A stretch of DNA of 19,776 nt, from assembly GCA_029883145.1 (NCBI GenBank), contig JAOUJR010000002.1, positions 1 through 19,776 of the forward strand. Reading direction: 5' to 3'. A program made the position numbers and the translations under genes. This document shows, piece by piece, positions 1 to 8,600 of the stretch; the stretch's first letter is position 1; each line of letters opens with the position of its first letter. Source of the stretch: Nitrospirota bacterium. GTDB lineage: Bacteria; Nitrospirota; Thermodesulfovibrionia; Thermodesulfovibrionales; SM23-35. Below the pieces are notes generated by a model. The model was not told where the DNA came from. It did no database searches and saw nothing but the letters and a program-made list of their open reading frames with translations.

Positions 1-1394
1 AGTTGTCTGACAATGATATAATTTCCGAATTCATTGACTTCTCCGTTGATAAACCCTATAACGATTCTTGCAGGAATTCCGATAGACCTGAGCATCAGTG
101 TCATTGCAGAGGCGTAATGTTCGCAATAACCGGTTTTTGATTCAAAAAGGAAATAGCGTATAGGATTATCAGAGTCAGGAGGTTGTTTTACATAAAGGGA
201 GTAATGGTAATTTCTCTTCAGATATCTTTCTACAGCACTTACTTTCTCAGAATCTGCCATGAATACCTTAATGTTCTCAGCTTTCAGGACATTCTCGGTA
301 AAGGGTTTTAACGTCTCTCTCAGATCATCAAGTATATCAAGGTATATATCTTTGTGTCTTAAATCATCCGACAGCGGTTGTTTTGAACTCGAGATATTGC
401 TTTTTGCAGTATACTGTAACCTCCTCGGGCCTCGTTTCACTATAAAGATTGATGCATATGCATCCTTTTCGATATATGTGAAGTCCCCAGTTATTGATAC
501 CACGCTATCGAGTCCAAATATTACATTGGAGTCAAGAGGTTCAAGCATGACTCTCTGCGTTATTGTATTGCCTGAAAATGGTCTGATGATGAATTCATCT
601 CCTGTCCTCGGAACCGTTTTCCTTATATTGCTTAAGGTACTGTTCCATGATTTCCCGTCAAAATAGTTGAGGGTTGTTCCCCTCCAGTAATATGGCCCTG
701 GTATCATGGGTTCCATCTCAACCCTCATAACAATGGTAGGGTCAAGTTTCAAATCACTGAATGAGCCAAGGTCTATCTTTTCTGAGAAACCAACACTCTT
801 TATTCCTTTTATATGACTCTTCCCAAATATGGCAAATCGAAGTCTCGGCATTGATACAAAGAAAATTGTCGAGAATATAAGGGTGAGCACAGTGAGGACG
901 GTAACAGGCTTAATAATCTGTTTAACGGTTATGAGATGACCTCTGCCAAATTTGATATAGTGAGCCAGTACGATTGCGAAAAGAAGGGTTATAACGAAAA
1001 AAATCAATGTAATACCAAAAAGTATAGCTATAGTGAATTCTGCAGCAACCACGAGCTGAAGGAGTGACATGAAATATACCTGAAGCGGGTCATACGGGTC
1101 TTTGATGTCAAATGACTTTATTGCATGGAACATAAAAGTGAGATGACCAACGGCAGTAAGATAGTCTTGAGTGATTGTGAAAATGTCAAAAAGAAAGATC
1201 ACGAAAACTACTGCTGAAGAAAATCCAACGAGCCTTTTTGGAGCCTGCGGTCTGTTGTGAAGAAGTCTATAATAACCGAAGAGCATTATGAAGATGAAAA
1301 GATAAAAGACAGGGTTAAGCTCTCCTGTTGTCACAAGAGCAAAACAGCCTGAAACAGCTATGACCCCTGTAAGAAGTCTATAAATTACTGGCAT
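1..1394 (-). CDS. TgpA-like membrane transglutaminase, C-terminus cut by window edge
   Basis: Open frame from an ATG at 1394 to the window edge, about 464 codons, with no stop. The first ~200 residues hold five or six hydrophobic segments, matching the DUF3488 (TgpA N-terminal) membrane domain. A soluble domain follows, and near the edge is the transglutaminase-core signature YCEHYASAM with the presumed catalytic cysteine at residue 424, followed by LRSIGIPARIVIGF. The catalytic histidine and aspartate would lie beyond position 1. In the family the protease-like domain faces the periplasm; the substrate is generally unknown. The gene overlaps the end of the DUF58 gene by 17 bp, and with the MoxR gene forms the common MoxR-DUF58-transglutaminase operon. 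The start is supported by the overlap and by a weak GGTGG upstream. The family call is firm, the physiological role is not. Confidence 0.9.
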   Translation of the reverse strand, partial: MPVIYRLLTGVIAVSGCFALVTTGELNPVFYLFIFIMLFGYYRLLHNRPQAPKRLVGFSSAVVFVIFLFDIFTITQDYLTAVGHLTFMFHAIKSFDIKDPYDPLQVYFMSLLQLVVAAEFTIAILFGITLIFFVITLLFAIVLAHYIKFGRGHLITVKQIIKPVTVLTVLTLIFSTIFFVSMPRLRFAIFGKSHIKGIKSVGFSEKIDLGSFSDLKLDPTIVMRVEMEPMIPGPYYWRGTTLNYFDGKSWNSTLSNIRKTVPRTGDEFIIRPFSGNTITQRVMLEPLDSNVIFGLDSVVSITGDFTYIEKDAYASIFIVKRGPRRLQYTAKSNISSSKQPLSDDLRHKDIYLDILDDLRETLKPFTENVLKAENIKVFMADSEKVSAVERYLKRNYHYSLYVKQPPDSDNPIRYFLFESKTGYCEHYASAMTLMLRSIGIPARIVIGFINGEVNEFGNYIIVRQ

Positions 1395-2370
1395 ATACCA
1401 CCGTGTGTATAGATGTCTGAAATTTTTTAAACGGTGAACTGTCTGACTGGAGTATGAGTATGCCGTCTCCTGGTTCCTCTTCTATTGGGCATTCAGCAGA
1501 GTCAGCAGGCTCGATAATTGCAAGGATATCGAGTATTTTGAAGAGGTGTTCTTTTCCAGTCCCAAATGGAATAATCTTTTTACATGTTACCATTCTCACA
1601 TATACCCCAACGTTAATGAGCTTGCTTGCGATGGACGCTGCAAAAGAGACCGACCTTTCAAAGGACATCGTGTCGGGAGGACTGAAGTTATCGAGCACAA
1701 TTGTGAACTTCGAGGTTTCAGAGAGCATGAATTCCTTTACCATGAGAACACCGGTCTTTGCTGTTGCTTTCCAGTGAATCAGCCGACTTTCGTCTCCATG
1801 CCGGTATTCTCTGATATTATGGAATTCATCGCTTGCTGCGACAGGATTCTCATGGCCTATTTCATCTGCGAGGATGTTCGCAAGGTCGATATCTTTGAGT
1901 TCGGGGTAGATAACAAAAGACCTATCACTATCGGGACGAAGGGTTCTCTGGGTAAATATGAACGGGAAACCAGTTGTTAATTTTGATCTTTCTTTCAACC
2001 TGAGGATACCACGCTTTTGCGGCAAGATAAATTCTTTTACTGTTATAGAATTTCTTGAAGGAACATAAGGCATGTAAAAATTGCCGAGATCTTTAATATC
2101 TACGAGTATCGAACATGAAGGGATGAAGGCTTTTCTGTTCTTTATCGTTATGTTTACCCTTGCAGGCTGGGCAACAAAGAGCTCATCCTCAGGCTCTATT
2201 ATGACTTCTATGCCTCTCAGGGTCAGGTATGTGACAATGCTTGAAAGGAAGAGGACAGAGATCATTGTGGCAAGGATAAGATACATGAGATTATTTCCTG
2301 TATTAAGTGCTGCAAAGGAGAAGAGCAGAGTTGCGATGATGACCCGTATTCCTTCTCTTGTAAACTTCAA
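1378..2370 (-). CDS. DUF58 domain protein, membrane anchored
   Basis: This 330-residue protein begins with two hydrophobic segments (about residues 10-30 and 33-50), followed by a beta-rich region. The DUF58 core is recognisable from the FHNIREYRHGDESRLIHWKA stretch around residues 183-202, where the R-x-Y-x-x-G-D...W-K pattern is the family hallmark. DUF58 proteins carry a von Willebrand A-like fold and are the usual partner of MoxR ATPases. I chose the TTG start at 2370: there is no in-frame ATG nearby, and a GAGGT motif sits 9 bases upstream. It lies 40 bp behind the MoxR gene and overlaps the transglutaminase by 17 bp, so the three are almost certainly co-transcribed and may work as one assembly or maturation complex at the membrane. 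That role is inference. Confidence 0.92.
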   Translation of the reverse strand: MKFTREGIRVIIATLLFSFAALNTGNNLMYLILATMISVLFLSSIVTYLTLRGIEVIIEPEDELFVAQPARVNITIKNRKAFIPSCSILVDIKDLGNFYMPYVPSRNSITVKEFILPQKRGILRLKERSKLTTGFPFIFTQRTLRPDSDRSFVIYPELKDIDLANILADEIGHENPVAASDEFHNIREYRHGDESRLIHWKATAKTGVLMVKEFMLSETSKFTIVLDNFSPPDTMSFERSVSFAASIASKLINVGVYVRMVTCKKIIPFGTGKEHLFKILDILAIIEPADSAECPIEEEPGDGILILQSDSSPFKKFQTSIHTVVYASNL

Positions 2371-2410
2371 ATGTAATTGACCTCGACCATGAGAAAGATG
2401 ATTTTTCTTT

Positions 2411-3334
2411 TTAGACTGGAACAGGTATCCTGGATATGATCTCTTCTATTAGAAGTCTGCCGTCTGAGATATATGTCTTTGTCTTGAGAATGAGCCTGTG
2501 GCCAAAGATGAGAGGTGCGGCAACCTTTATATCGTCAGGAGTAACATAATCTTTGCCAAGAAAGTATGCATGAGCTTTTACCGCATTCACCAGGAACTGA
2601 CCTCCCCTTGGACTGACTCCGAGCCTGATTCTGTCGTCTTTTCTTGTCATAGTAATTATTTTATGCATATACTCAAGGAGGTCTTTATCCAGCCTTGTCT
2701 TTTCTGCTTCCTTCTGCATCATAAGTATCTCGTTGCAGGTAATCACAGGCTGGAGATTATCTATATACTGGAAACTCGAGCCCATGAGCAGCGCTTTCTT
2801 TTCTGCTTCAGTCTCTGGATAACCTATTTTCAAGTGCATCATGAACCTGTCAAGCTGGCTCTCAGGTAAAGGAAATGTTCCATGATATTCCATGGGATTC
2901 TGGGTTGCAATCACCATGAATGGCTCAGGCAGGTTATATGTTTTTTTATCCACAGAGATTTTTCTCTCGTTCATGGCTTCGAGTAAGGCAGACTGCGTCT
3001 TCGGATTTGTCCTGTTTATCTCATCAGCAAGAACGATATTCGCGAATATGGGGCCTTGTTTAAATTCAAACTCACGGCTTTCCTGATTATAGATGCTTAC
3101 GCCTATAATGTCAGAAGGCAGAAGGTCACTTGTGAATTGTACTTTCTTGAAAGAGCATTTCGTACCTTTTGCAAGTGCGTAGGCAAGGGTAGTTTTACCC
3201 ACGCCAGGGATGTCTTCTATGAGGAGATGCCCTTTTGCAATAAGGGTCACAATCGCCATTTTTGTAACATCTGGTTTCCCGAGGACTACGGAATCAAGCT
3301 GCTCCTTCAGCCTCATCAATGAATCATTAATCAT
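2411..3334 (-). CDS. MoxR-family AAA+ ATPase
   Basis: A 307-residue AAA+ protein of normal MoxR length. Walker A is GVGKTT near residues 44-49, preceded by the typical LLIEDIPG; Walker B is VLADEINR at about 101-108, followed by the family-typical TQSALLEAMNE. The sensor-1 region reads VIATQNP, and SQLDRFMM follows. The C-terminal lid includes GVSPRGGQ. MoxR proteins act as chaperone-like ATPases that activate or assemble partner complexes, normally with DUF58 or VWA proteins, which is exactly the downstream gene here. No Shine-Dalgarno is visible before the ATG; a good -10 hexamer lies 6 bases upstream instead (see the promoter entry). An internal ATG six codons downstream is an alternative start without a better ribosome site. 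Confidence 0.95.
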   Translation of the reverse strand: MINDSLMRLKEQLDSVVLGKPDVTKMAIVTLIAKGHLLIEDIPGVGKTTLAYALAKGTKCSFKKVQFTSDLLPSDIIGVSIYNQESREFEFKQGPIFANIVLADEINRTNPKTQSALLEAMNERKISVDKKTYNLPEPFMVIATQNPMEYHGTFPLPESQLDRFMMHLKIGYPETEAEKKALLMGSSFQYIDNLQPVITCNEILMMQKEAEKTRLDKDLLEYMHKIITMTRKDDRIRLGVSPRGGQFLVNAVKAHAYFLGKDYVTPDDIKVAAPLIFGHRLILKTKTYISDGRLLIEEIISRIPVPV

Positions 3335-3339
3335 ATTTT

Positions 3340-3345
3340 AGTATA
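3340..3345 (-). promoter_or_regulatory. Candidate -10 element for the MoxR operon
   Basis: Read on the minus strand the six bases are TATACT, a near-consensus primary-sigma -10 box. No convincing -35 box is found at 16-18 bp upstream. The gap to the ATG of the MoxR gene is only five bases, so a transcript starting at the usual distance would begin at or next to the start codon and be leaderless. This is a motif reading only. Confidence 0.3.
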
Positions 3346-3387
3346 TCAGATTTTGACACATGGAAAGATACCGAAGAGAATTTGATA

Positions 3388-5382
3388 CTAACCTTTTATT
3401 CCCACCTCTATCATCCTGCCTTTAATCTCTCTTATCCTGTCTCTTATCTTTGCAGCACGTTCGAATTCAAGACTCTTTGCAGCTTCTTTCATCTCAGCCT
3501 CAAGCCTCTTTAATGCCTCCTCATCATATCCATATTCAGCCTTCTCTTCTGCGACAGAAGGCACAGTCCAGTAATCTGCCTCGTAGATAGAACCCAATAT
3601 GTCCTTGATATTGGACTTTACCGTCTCAGGAGTAATCTTCATTTTTTTGTTATACTCTTCCTGTATCTTTCTTCTTCTGTTCGTCTCGTCAAGGGCTCTC
3701 TTCATTGAACCGGTGACGGTGTCTGCATAAAGAACCACTTCGCCATTTATATTCCTCGCAGCACGGCCTGATGTCTGTATCAATGAACGTTCTGAGCGGA
3801 GGAATCCTTCCTTGTCTGCGTCAAGGATTGCGACGAGCGAAACTTCAGGCAGGTCAAGCCCTTCTCTTAAAAGATTCACACCAATCAAAACATCAAAATT
3901 CCCGAGCCGTAAATCACGGAGTATCTCAACACGTTCAAGAGTATCAATGTCTGAATGGAGATACCGCGCCCTCACCCCAAGGTCAGCATAGTAATCAGTT
4001 AAATCCTCTGCCATCTTCTTTGTAAGAGTGGTCACAAGAACCCGCTCTTTTTTTTCTGCACGGTTTCTTATCTCTCCTAAAAGGTCATCTACCTGTCCTG
4101 AAACCGGCCTTACAATAAGGTTCGGGTCAATAAGTCCAGTGGGTCTTATTATCTGTTCAACCACCCGGCCTTTTGATTTTTCGAGTTCATAAAAACCAGG
4201 AGTTGCAGAGACATAGATTGCCTGATGAACTCTATGTTCAAATTCAGTGAATGTGAGAGGCCTGTTATCCAGTGCTGAAGGTAGCCTGAAGCCAAAATCA
4301 ACAAGCGTCTTTTTCCTTGAACGGTCACCCACGTACATGCCTCCTATCTGCGGGACTGTTGCATGAGATTCATCAATCACTATCAGAAAGTCCTCAGGGA
4401 AATAATCTATTAATGTAAACGGAGGCTCACCAGGAGCCCTTCCGCCAAGATGTCTCGAATAATTCTCGATTCCATGGCAATAGCTGAATTCCCTGAGCAT
4501 CTCTAAATCAAATCGTGTCCTCTGCTCAATCCTCTGCGCCTCAAAGGTTTTCCCTTCCCTCAAAAAATATTCAATCCTCTCTTCCATTTCTTTTTCTATT
4601 CCCTTTAAGGCTGGCTCAAGCCTTTCCCTTGGTGTGATCCAGTGGCTGTTCGGGAAAAGGGCAATTTTCTCAAGCTTTCTTACTCTTTCACCTGTCAGGG
4701 GATCAAACTCATGAATTGCATCAATGTCATTGCCAAAAAACTCAACACGTATCCCTTTATCGAGTGAAAAGGACGGATAGACCTCTACAATATCACCTCT
4801 GACCCTGAACGAGCCTCGTCTGAATTCAGTATCTGAGCGTGTATACTGCATCTCAACCAGTCTTCTCAATGTGTCATCACGCTCAGTCCGCATCCCCTCT
4901 TCTATGACCAGATGCATATCCATGTAATCCTGAGGTGAGCCGATGCCGTATATGCAGGAGACAGAAGCAACAACAATGGTGTCTCTTCTTTCAAGGACTG
5001 CCCTCGTGGCAGAATGTCTCATCCTGTCAATATCGTCATTTATCATAGCGTCTTTCTCTATGTAGGTATCGGTTGTGGGAATATACGCCTCAGGTTGATA
5101 GTAATCATAATAGCTGACAAAGAACTCAACTGTATTCTCCGGAAAGAGTTCTTTAAATTCTCCATAAAGCTGCGCAGCAAGCGTCTTATTATGGGCAATG
5201 ACAAGGGTCGGCTTATGAACATTGGCAATTACATTCGCGATAGTGAATGTCTTGCCAGAACCGGTTACGCCTAAGAGCACCTGGTGTTGAAGTCTTTTTT
5301 CAATGCCTTTTGTAATTTCTTTTATGGCTTTGGGCTGGTCACCTTTGGGTGAAAAGGGAGTAGTCAGTTTGAATCTTTCCAT
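3388..5382 (-). CDS. uvrB: Excinuclease ABC subunit B (UvrB)
   Basis: A full-length 664-residue UvrB, the damage-verifying helicase-like subunit of nucleotide excision repair that receives DNA from UvrA and recruits UvrC. Walker A (GVTGSGKT) lies at about residues 38-45; the aromatic beta-hairpin that clamps one DNA strand is seen as [10 protein letters not shown] near 90-100; Walker B is VIDESHA near 335. Further markers are SATPGFYE, the [11 protein letters not shown] stretch, and helicase motif VI as QTSGRAAR. The C-terminal UVR motif that contacts UvrC is present (about residues 622-657, with [13 protein letters not shown]). A GAGG motif lies about 10 bases upstream of the ATG. It follows the four-helix membrane protein by 34 bp and precedes the MoxR gene by 53 bp. 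Confidence 0.98.
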   Translation of the reverse strand: MERFKLTTPFSPKGDQPKAIKEITKGIEKRLQHQVLLGVTGSGKTFTIANVIANVHKPTLVIAHNKTLAAQLYGEFKELFPENTVEFFVSYYDYYQPEAYIPTTDTYIEKDAMINDDIDRMRHSATRAVLERRDTIVVASVSCIYGIGSPQDYMDMHLVIEEGMRTERDDTLRRLVEMQYTRSDTEFRRGSFRVRGDIVEVYPSFSLDKGIRVEFFGNDIDAIHEFDPLTGERVRKLEKIALFPNSHWITPRERLEPALKGIEKEMEERIEYFLREGKTFEAQRIEQRTRFDLEMLREFSYCHGIENYSRHLGGRAPGEPPFTLIDYFPEDFLIVIDESHATVPQIGGMYVGDRSRKKTLVDFGFRLPSALDNRPLTFTEFEHRVHQAIYVSATPGFYELEKSKGRVVEQIIRPTGLIDPNLIVRPVSGQVDDLLGEIRNRAEKKERVLVTTLTKKMAEDLTDYYADLGVRARYLHSDIDTLERVEILRDLRLGNFDVLIGVNLLREGLDLPEVSLVAILDADKEGFLRSERSLIQTSGRAARNINGEVVLYADTVTGSMKRALDETNRRRKIQEEYNKKMKITPETVKSNIKDILGSIYEADYWTVPSVAEEKAEYGYDEEALKRLEAEMKEAAKSLEFERAAKIRDRIREIKGRMIEVGIKG

Positions 5383-5416
5383 CTAAGTTAATCCTCGTAT
5401 ATGTTCGTTATTCTCC

Positions 5417-5806
5417 CTATCTATCAGAATCTCTGTAAACCTTAATTCTCTTCGCACCGGTAATCCATGAAAGGAGCATGCTCACGATGCTCACAATAAG
5501 TGCTCCCCAGAATGCAGGCCAGAAGCCATTTATCTGAAGACCAAGGTTGAGAGAGCTTGAGAGAGAGGCAGTAAGGAGAAGCATGAGGGTATTTATTATC
5601 AAGGTAAAAAGTCCGAGCGTAAAGATGATGAATGGAAAAGTAAAAAACATCACTATCGGTTTTATAAGTGAATTAATCAACCCAAAGATCGCACCGATCA
5701 TTATCATCTTCCACCACTCACCGGAAAATGTGATGCCATCTATGAGTTTCACCGCTGCGACGATGGAAAGGGCATTTATCATTATTCTCAATATCAGATA
5801 CGCCAT
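5417..5806 (-). CDS. Four-helix membrane protein, PF04020 (phage holin superfamily IV-like)
   Basis: A 129-residue, strongly hydrophobic protein with four predicted membrane segments (about residues 4-22, 30-48, 54-80 and 91-113) and a short basic tail (KRIKVYR). The pattern GAIFGLINSLIKPIV, then FPFIIFTLGLFTLIINTLML, is the signature of the PF04020 family, annotated as 'phage holin family protein' or YvlD-like. Despite that name these are ordinary chromosomal proteins of unknown function, and nothing here suggests a prophage. Ribosome site GGAGGT lies about 11 bases before the ATG. It sits 34 bp upstream of uvrB, so the two are probably on one transcript; I see no functional link. Confidence 0.88.
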   Translation of the reverse strand: MAYLILRIMINALSIVAAVKLIDGITFSGEWWKMIMIGAIFGLINSLIKPIVMFFTFPFIIFTLGLFTLIINTLMLLLTASLSSSLNLGLQINGFWPAFWGALIVSIVSMLLSWITGAKRIKVYRDSDR

Positions 5807-5883
5807 AGCATTTTCCTACCTCCGAATAGTGCAGACATTGTTCATAAATTTGTTGATTAGAATAAGTTAGAAAATTATAACAC

Positions 5884-6010
5884 ATGGGCAGGGTATAGCT
5901 TTTTCGCTCATTCTCGGTCCCAACCCCGATACATATCGGGATCGGGACCTCCGAGGTGAATTCTGTCAAAGACAGAATTCAAATCCGCTCAAATACCATA
6001 CCCTGCCCAT
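5884..6010. repeat. 127-bp nested palindrome (non-autonomous repeat or structured RNA)
   Basis: The ends are a perfect 13-bp inverted repeat (ATGGGCAGGGTAT at 5884-5896, its complement at 5998-6010). Inside are two more stem-loops. One at 5913-5955 pairs CTCGGTCCC with GGGACC-tc-CGAG, and also contains CCCGAT/ATCGGG around a four-base loop. The other, at 5958-5980, is a perfect 10-bp stem GAATTCTGTC/GACAGAATTC with an AAA loop. The result is a three-way-junction-like fold on either strand. No coding potential, no transposase and no clear target-site duplication are seen. It fills most of the gap between the DNA glycosylase gene and the four-helix membrane gene. A mobile MITE-like element is the best guess; it could also attenuate or process the transcript. 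Confidence 0.8.
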
Positions 6011-6012
6011 CT

Positions 6013-6660
6013 CTATGTAAATTTGAGTAAAGGGCATTTTTCACAAAAAGGGGTTTTTCGTTTGCAGAATGTTTTGCCAACTCTTACAAATAAAGCATGA
6101 AACTCATTAAAGAGTGTTACTTCTTCTTTAAGGGATGAGTGGAAAAGCTCCTGGAATTCTTCATAAGGCCTATCATGCTCTATAATACCATGTCTTGAGA
6201 GAACTCTTTTTGTATAGGCATCTATGACAAAGACAGGTTTTTCAAGCGCGTAAAGAAGAATTGAGTCTGCTGTCTCAGGACCGATACCATTAACCTCAAG
6301 AAGTTTCACTCGTAAGGTTTGCATATTCTCATCTTTCATCATTTTCATGCTTCCATGGTAGTCATTCATGAGAAAATCGATAAAAGACTTAAGTCGGATA
6401 GCCTTTATATTGAAATATCCTGCCTGTCGTATAAGTGCAGAAAGTTTCTTCACAGACATTTTGTGAAGAAACTTTGCAGAAAGGGCATTCTGTTTTTTTA
6501 AATTATGTATTGCCTTCTCCACATTACCCCAGTTTGTGTTCTGTGTGAGTATTGCACCAACAGCAATCTCAAAAGGAGTCTCACCAGGCCACCAGTGCTG
6601 CGACCCGAATTTACTATATAACTTGTGATACATTTCAAGCAGTTTGGTTTTTTTCTTCAT
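6013..6660 (-). CDS. Endonuclease III-like HhH-GPD DNA glycosylase
   Basis: A 215-residue protein of the HhH-GPD superfamily, which flips out and excises damaged bases. The N-terminal region has the family motif AVGAILTQNTNWGNVEKAI (about residues 31-49). The helix-hairpin-helix reads EVNGIGPETADSIL (near 117-130), and VIDAYTKRV carries the essential aspartate. The lysine that makes E. coli endonuclease III a beta-lyase is a glutamate here (GPETA), so a monofunctional glycosylase, MagIII-like (3-methyladenine), is more likely than a true Nth. The C-terminal iron-sulfur motif shows only three cysteines (C-x6-C-x2-C); the protein stops six residues later without the fourth. The stop codon lies two bases from the edge of the 127-bp palindrome. 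Substrate specificity cannot be read from sequence. Confidence 0.88.
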   Translation of the reverse strand: MKKKTKLLEMYHKLYSKFGSQHWWPGETPFEIAVGAILTQNTNWGNVEKAIHNLKKQNALSAKFLHKMSVKKLSALIRQAGYFNIKAIRLKSFIDFLMNDYHGSMKMMKDENMQTLRVKLLEVNGIGPETADSILLYALEKPVFVIDAYTKRVLSRHGIIEHDRPYEEFQELFHSSLKEEVTLFNEFHALFVRVGKTFCKRKTPFCEKCPLLKFT

Positions 6661-6717
6661 TTCTTGACTTCCACACCACTAAATAGTAGTTTATTATAAC
6701 TGAAAGGAGAAGTTGGA
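6661..6717. promoter_or_regulatory. Divergent promoter region between the DNA glycosylase and serS
   Basis: These 57 bases separate two divergent starts, so promoters for both must lie here or inside the flanking genes. On the plus strand TTGACT occurs at 6664-6669 as a possible -35; the -10 options downstream (TAGTTT at 17-bp spacing, or the TA-rich TATTAT further on) are weak or badly spaced. An AAGGAG ribosome site for serS follows. Assignment rests mostly on geometry. Confidence 0.35.
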
Positions 6718-7986
6718 ATGCTCGATGTACGGTTTGTGAGAGAGAATCCCGAGCAAGTGGTCAAGGCACTTGAAAAAAGAAATTATGATAGTTCAGTTTT
6801 TGATGATTTTCTGAAAAATGAAAAATCCCGTAAAGATATGCGTGAAGAGGTTGATAATCATCGAATGAAACTGAATGATATTTCTGGAAAGATTGGAATG
6901 ATGAGAAAACAGGGAGAAGATGTTTCACAATTATTACAAGGAGCAAAAAGTCTCTCTGACACAATAAAAAATCAGGAAACGTATTTGAATGAGTATGAAG
7001 TAAAGGTGAGAAATTCATTATTGATAATCCCCAATATCCCTCATGAATCTGTTCCTGTTGGAAAAGATGAGAAAGAAAATGTTGAAGTGAGGAGATGGGG
7101 AGAACCAAGACAATTTGATTTTGAGCCATTGAACCACTGGGATATTGGAGAAATGCTTGAGATTATTGACTTTGAACGGGCATCGAAAATTGCAGGAGCA
7201 CGGTTTAGCCTGATGAAAGGCCTCGGTGCAAAACTTGAACGGGCATTGATGAACTTTATGCTGGATTTAAATGTCTCCAAGGGATATAAGGAGGTCTTTC
7301 CTCCTATACTTGTCAACAGAGAGAGCATGACAGGGACAGGACAACTTCCTAAATTTGCCTTTGAGTTATTCATCATTTCTGATCCCGAGTTGTATCTTAT
7401 ACCTACAGCAGAGGTCTCTGTGACAAACATCCATAGAAATGAAATTCTGAGCGAAAAGGAGTTGCCGATTTACTATACAGCATATACGCCATGCTTCAGA
7501 CGCGAGGCAGGTTCATATGGTAAGGACGTGAGAGGGCTCATAAGGCAGCATCAGTTCAATAAAGTCGAACTCGTGAAGTTTGCGAAACCGGAAGACTCTT
7601 ATGATGAACTTGAGGCTCTTACAAAGGATGCCGAAGATATCCTCCAAAAATTAGAACTTCCCTATAGGGTTGTGGCACTCTGCACAGGCGACCTCGGTTT
7701 TGCAGCCTCAAAGACATATGACCTTGAAGTCTGGCTCCCAGCCCAGCAGAAATACAGGGAAATCTCTTCTTGTTCCAATTTTGAGGATTTCCAGGCGAGA
7801 AGGGCAAATATACGATTTAAACGGGAAGGCAAGAAGGGTACAGAGTTTGTGCATACACTCAATGGTTCAGGCCTTGCAATCGGCCGTACAGTTATTGCAA
7901 TTCTCGAAAACTACCAGCAGAAGGATGGGAGTGTGGTAATACCCGAAGTATTAAGGCCATATATGGGTGTAGATATAATAAAGTAG
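6718..7986 (+). CDS. serS: Seryl-tRNA synthetase
   Basis: A 422-residue class II aminoacyl-tRNA synthetase that charges tRNA-Ser and tRNA-Sec with serine in the cytoplasm. The start [14 protein letters not shown] is typical of bacterial SerRS. Residues about 25-100 form the long antiparallel coiled coil that binds the tRNA variable arm. Catalytic motifs follow: TAEVSVTN (the more usual form is TAEVPLTN), motif 2 as [21 protein letters not shown], and motif 3 as [18 protein letters not shown]. An AAGGAG ribosome site lies 9 bases before the ATG. It is the first plus-strand gene of the window, 71 bp ahead of the ECF sigma gene. No hairpin terminator is visible between them, so some read-through is possible. 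Confidence 0.98.
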   Translation: MLDVRFVRENPEQVVKALEKRNYDSSVFDDFLKNEKSRKDMREEVDNHRMKLNDISGKIGMMRKQGEDVSQLLQGAKSLSDTIKNQETYLNEYEVKVRNSLLIIPNIPHESVPVGKDEKENVEVRRWGEPRQFDFEPLNHWDIGEMLEIIDFERASKIAGARFSLMKGLGAKLERALMNFMLDLNVSKGYKEVFPPILVNRESMTGTGQLPKFAFELFIISDPELYLIPTAEVSVTNIHRNEILSEKELPIYYTAYTPCFRREAGSYGKDVRGLIRQHQFNKVELVKFAKPEDSYDELEALTKDAEDILQKLELPYRVVALCTGDLGFAASKTYDLEVWLPAQQKYREISSCSNFEDFQARRANIRFKREGKKGTEFVHTLNGSGLAIGRTVIAILENYQQKDGSVVIPEVLRPYMGVDIIK

Positions 7987-8022
7987 TCCAAAAATTTTAT
8001 GCCTACCGCATCTTATACTTTT

Positions 8023-8049
8023 AAACCTTTTTCCTTTTTTTCTGTCTAA
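8023..8049 (+). promoter_or_regulatory. Candidate ECF-type autoregulated promoter
   Basis: AAACCTT at 8023-8029 followed, after a 15-base T-rich spacer, by TCTAA at 8045-8049 resembles the SigmaE-like ECF layout (GGAACTT, 15-16 bases, TCTGA). ECF factors commonly transcribe their own operon. The -10-like element ends only eight bases before the sigma-factor ATG, and no Shine-Dalgarno is visible there. The match is partial (GG missing in the -35). Confidence 0.3.
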
Positions 8050-8057
8050 ATAAACAG

Positions 8058-8600
8058 ATGGAAGACTTCGATCTTATTGAAAGATATATTTCCGGTGATG
8101 AGGATTCCATCGAGGAACTTGTGATGAAATATCAGAAACAGATTTATGCCCTTGTGTACAGAATAACAAACGACATTGAAGAGGCAAAGGATTTGACACA
8201 GAAAACATTTGTAAAAGCAATAAATGGACTCAAAGGTTTCAGAAAAGAGGCTTCATTCAAGACGTGGCTTTATCAGATAGCGATAAACACAAGCCTCAAT
8301 CATATTAGACAAAGCAAACATGAAGAGGTAGAAATCGAGGGATCAATTATGGGAAATAAAGCAAATGCGTTAACAGACATTATGGAGAACGAAAAGAGAA
8401 ATTATATAAGAAAGGGCTTGGATGAACTCCCTGAAAGGCAGAGACTCGCAATAGTTCTCAGAGTATATAATGGACTGAGCTGTAACGAGACCGCGAAGGC
8501 CATGGGATGTTCAGAAGGTGCAGTGAAAGCACATTATCACAATGGAGTAAAAAGATTAAGGGGAATTTTAAAGGAGAAGGGGTATGAAGTTAGATCATGA
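8058..8600 (+). CDS. RNA polymerase ECF sigma factor
   Basis: A 180-residue sigma-70 family protein with only regions 2 and 4, the ECF architecture. Region 2 spans about residues 15-95 (IEELVMKYQKQIYALVYRIT, then DLTQKTFVKAINGLKGF and FKTWLYQIAIN, the core-binding and -10-recognition helices). Region 4 spans about 115-175 (LPERQRLAIVLRVYNGLS, then the helix-turn-helix CNETAKAMGCSEGAVKAHYH). It resembles RpoE/SigW-type factors that respond to envelope stress. Its end overlaps the anti-sigma gene by 17 bp, which is the standard sigma/anti-sigma arrangement. The ATG at 8058 lacks a ribosome site; nearby in-frame alternatives are no better. Confidence 0.95.
   Translation: MEDFDLIERYISGDEDSIEELVMKYQKQIYALVYRITNDIEEAKDLTQKTFVKAINGLKGFRKEASFKTWLYQIAINTSLNHIRQSKHEEVEIEGSIMGNKANALTDIMENEKRNYIRKGLDELPERQRLAIVLRVYNGLSCNETAKAMGCSEGAVKAHYHNGVKRLRGILKEKGYEVRS

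Noticed and set aside
259..666. Plus-strand 135-codon open frame
   Set aside because: It lies wholly opposite the TgpA-like transglutaminase, whose minus-strand frame has clear domain motifs; the plus-strand product looks like a shadow.
5417..5806. Prophage remnant, because of the 'phage holin' family name
   Set aside because: PF04020 proteins are common chromosomal membrane proteins and no other phage gene is nearby.
5718..5969. Minus-strand 83-codon open frame across the 127-bp palindrome and the start of the four-helix membrane gene
   Set aside because: It overlaps the start of a well-supported gene in another frame, covers the repeat, and its product has no family-like pattern.
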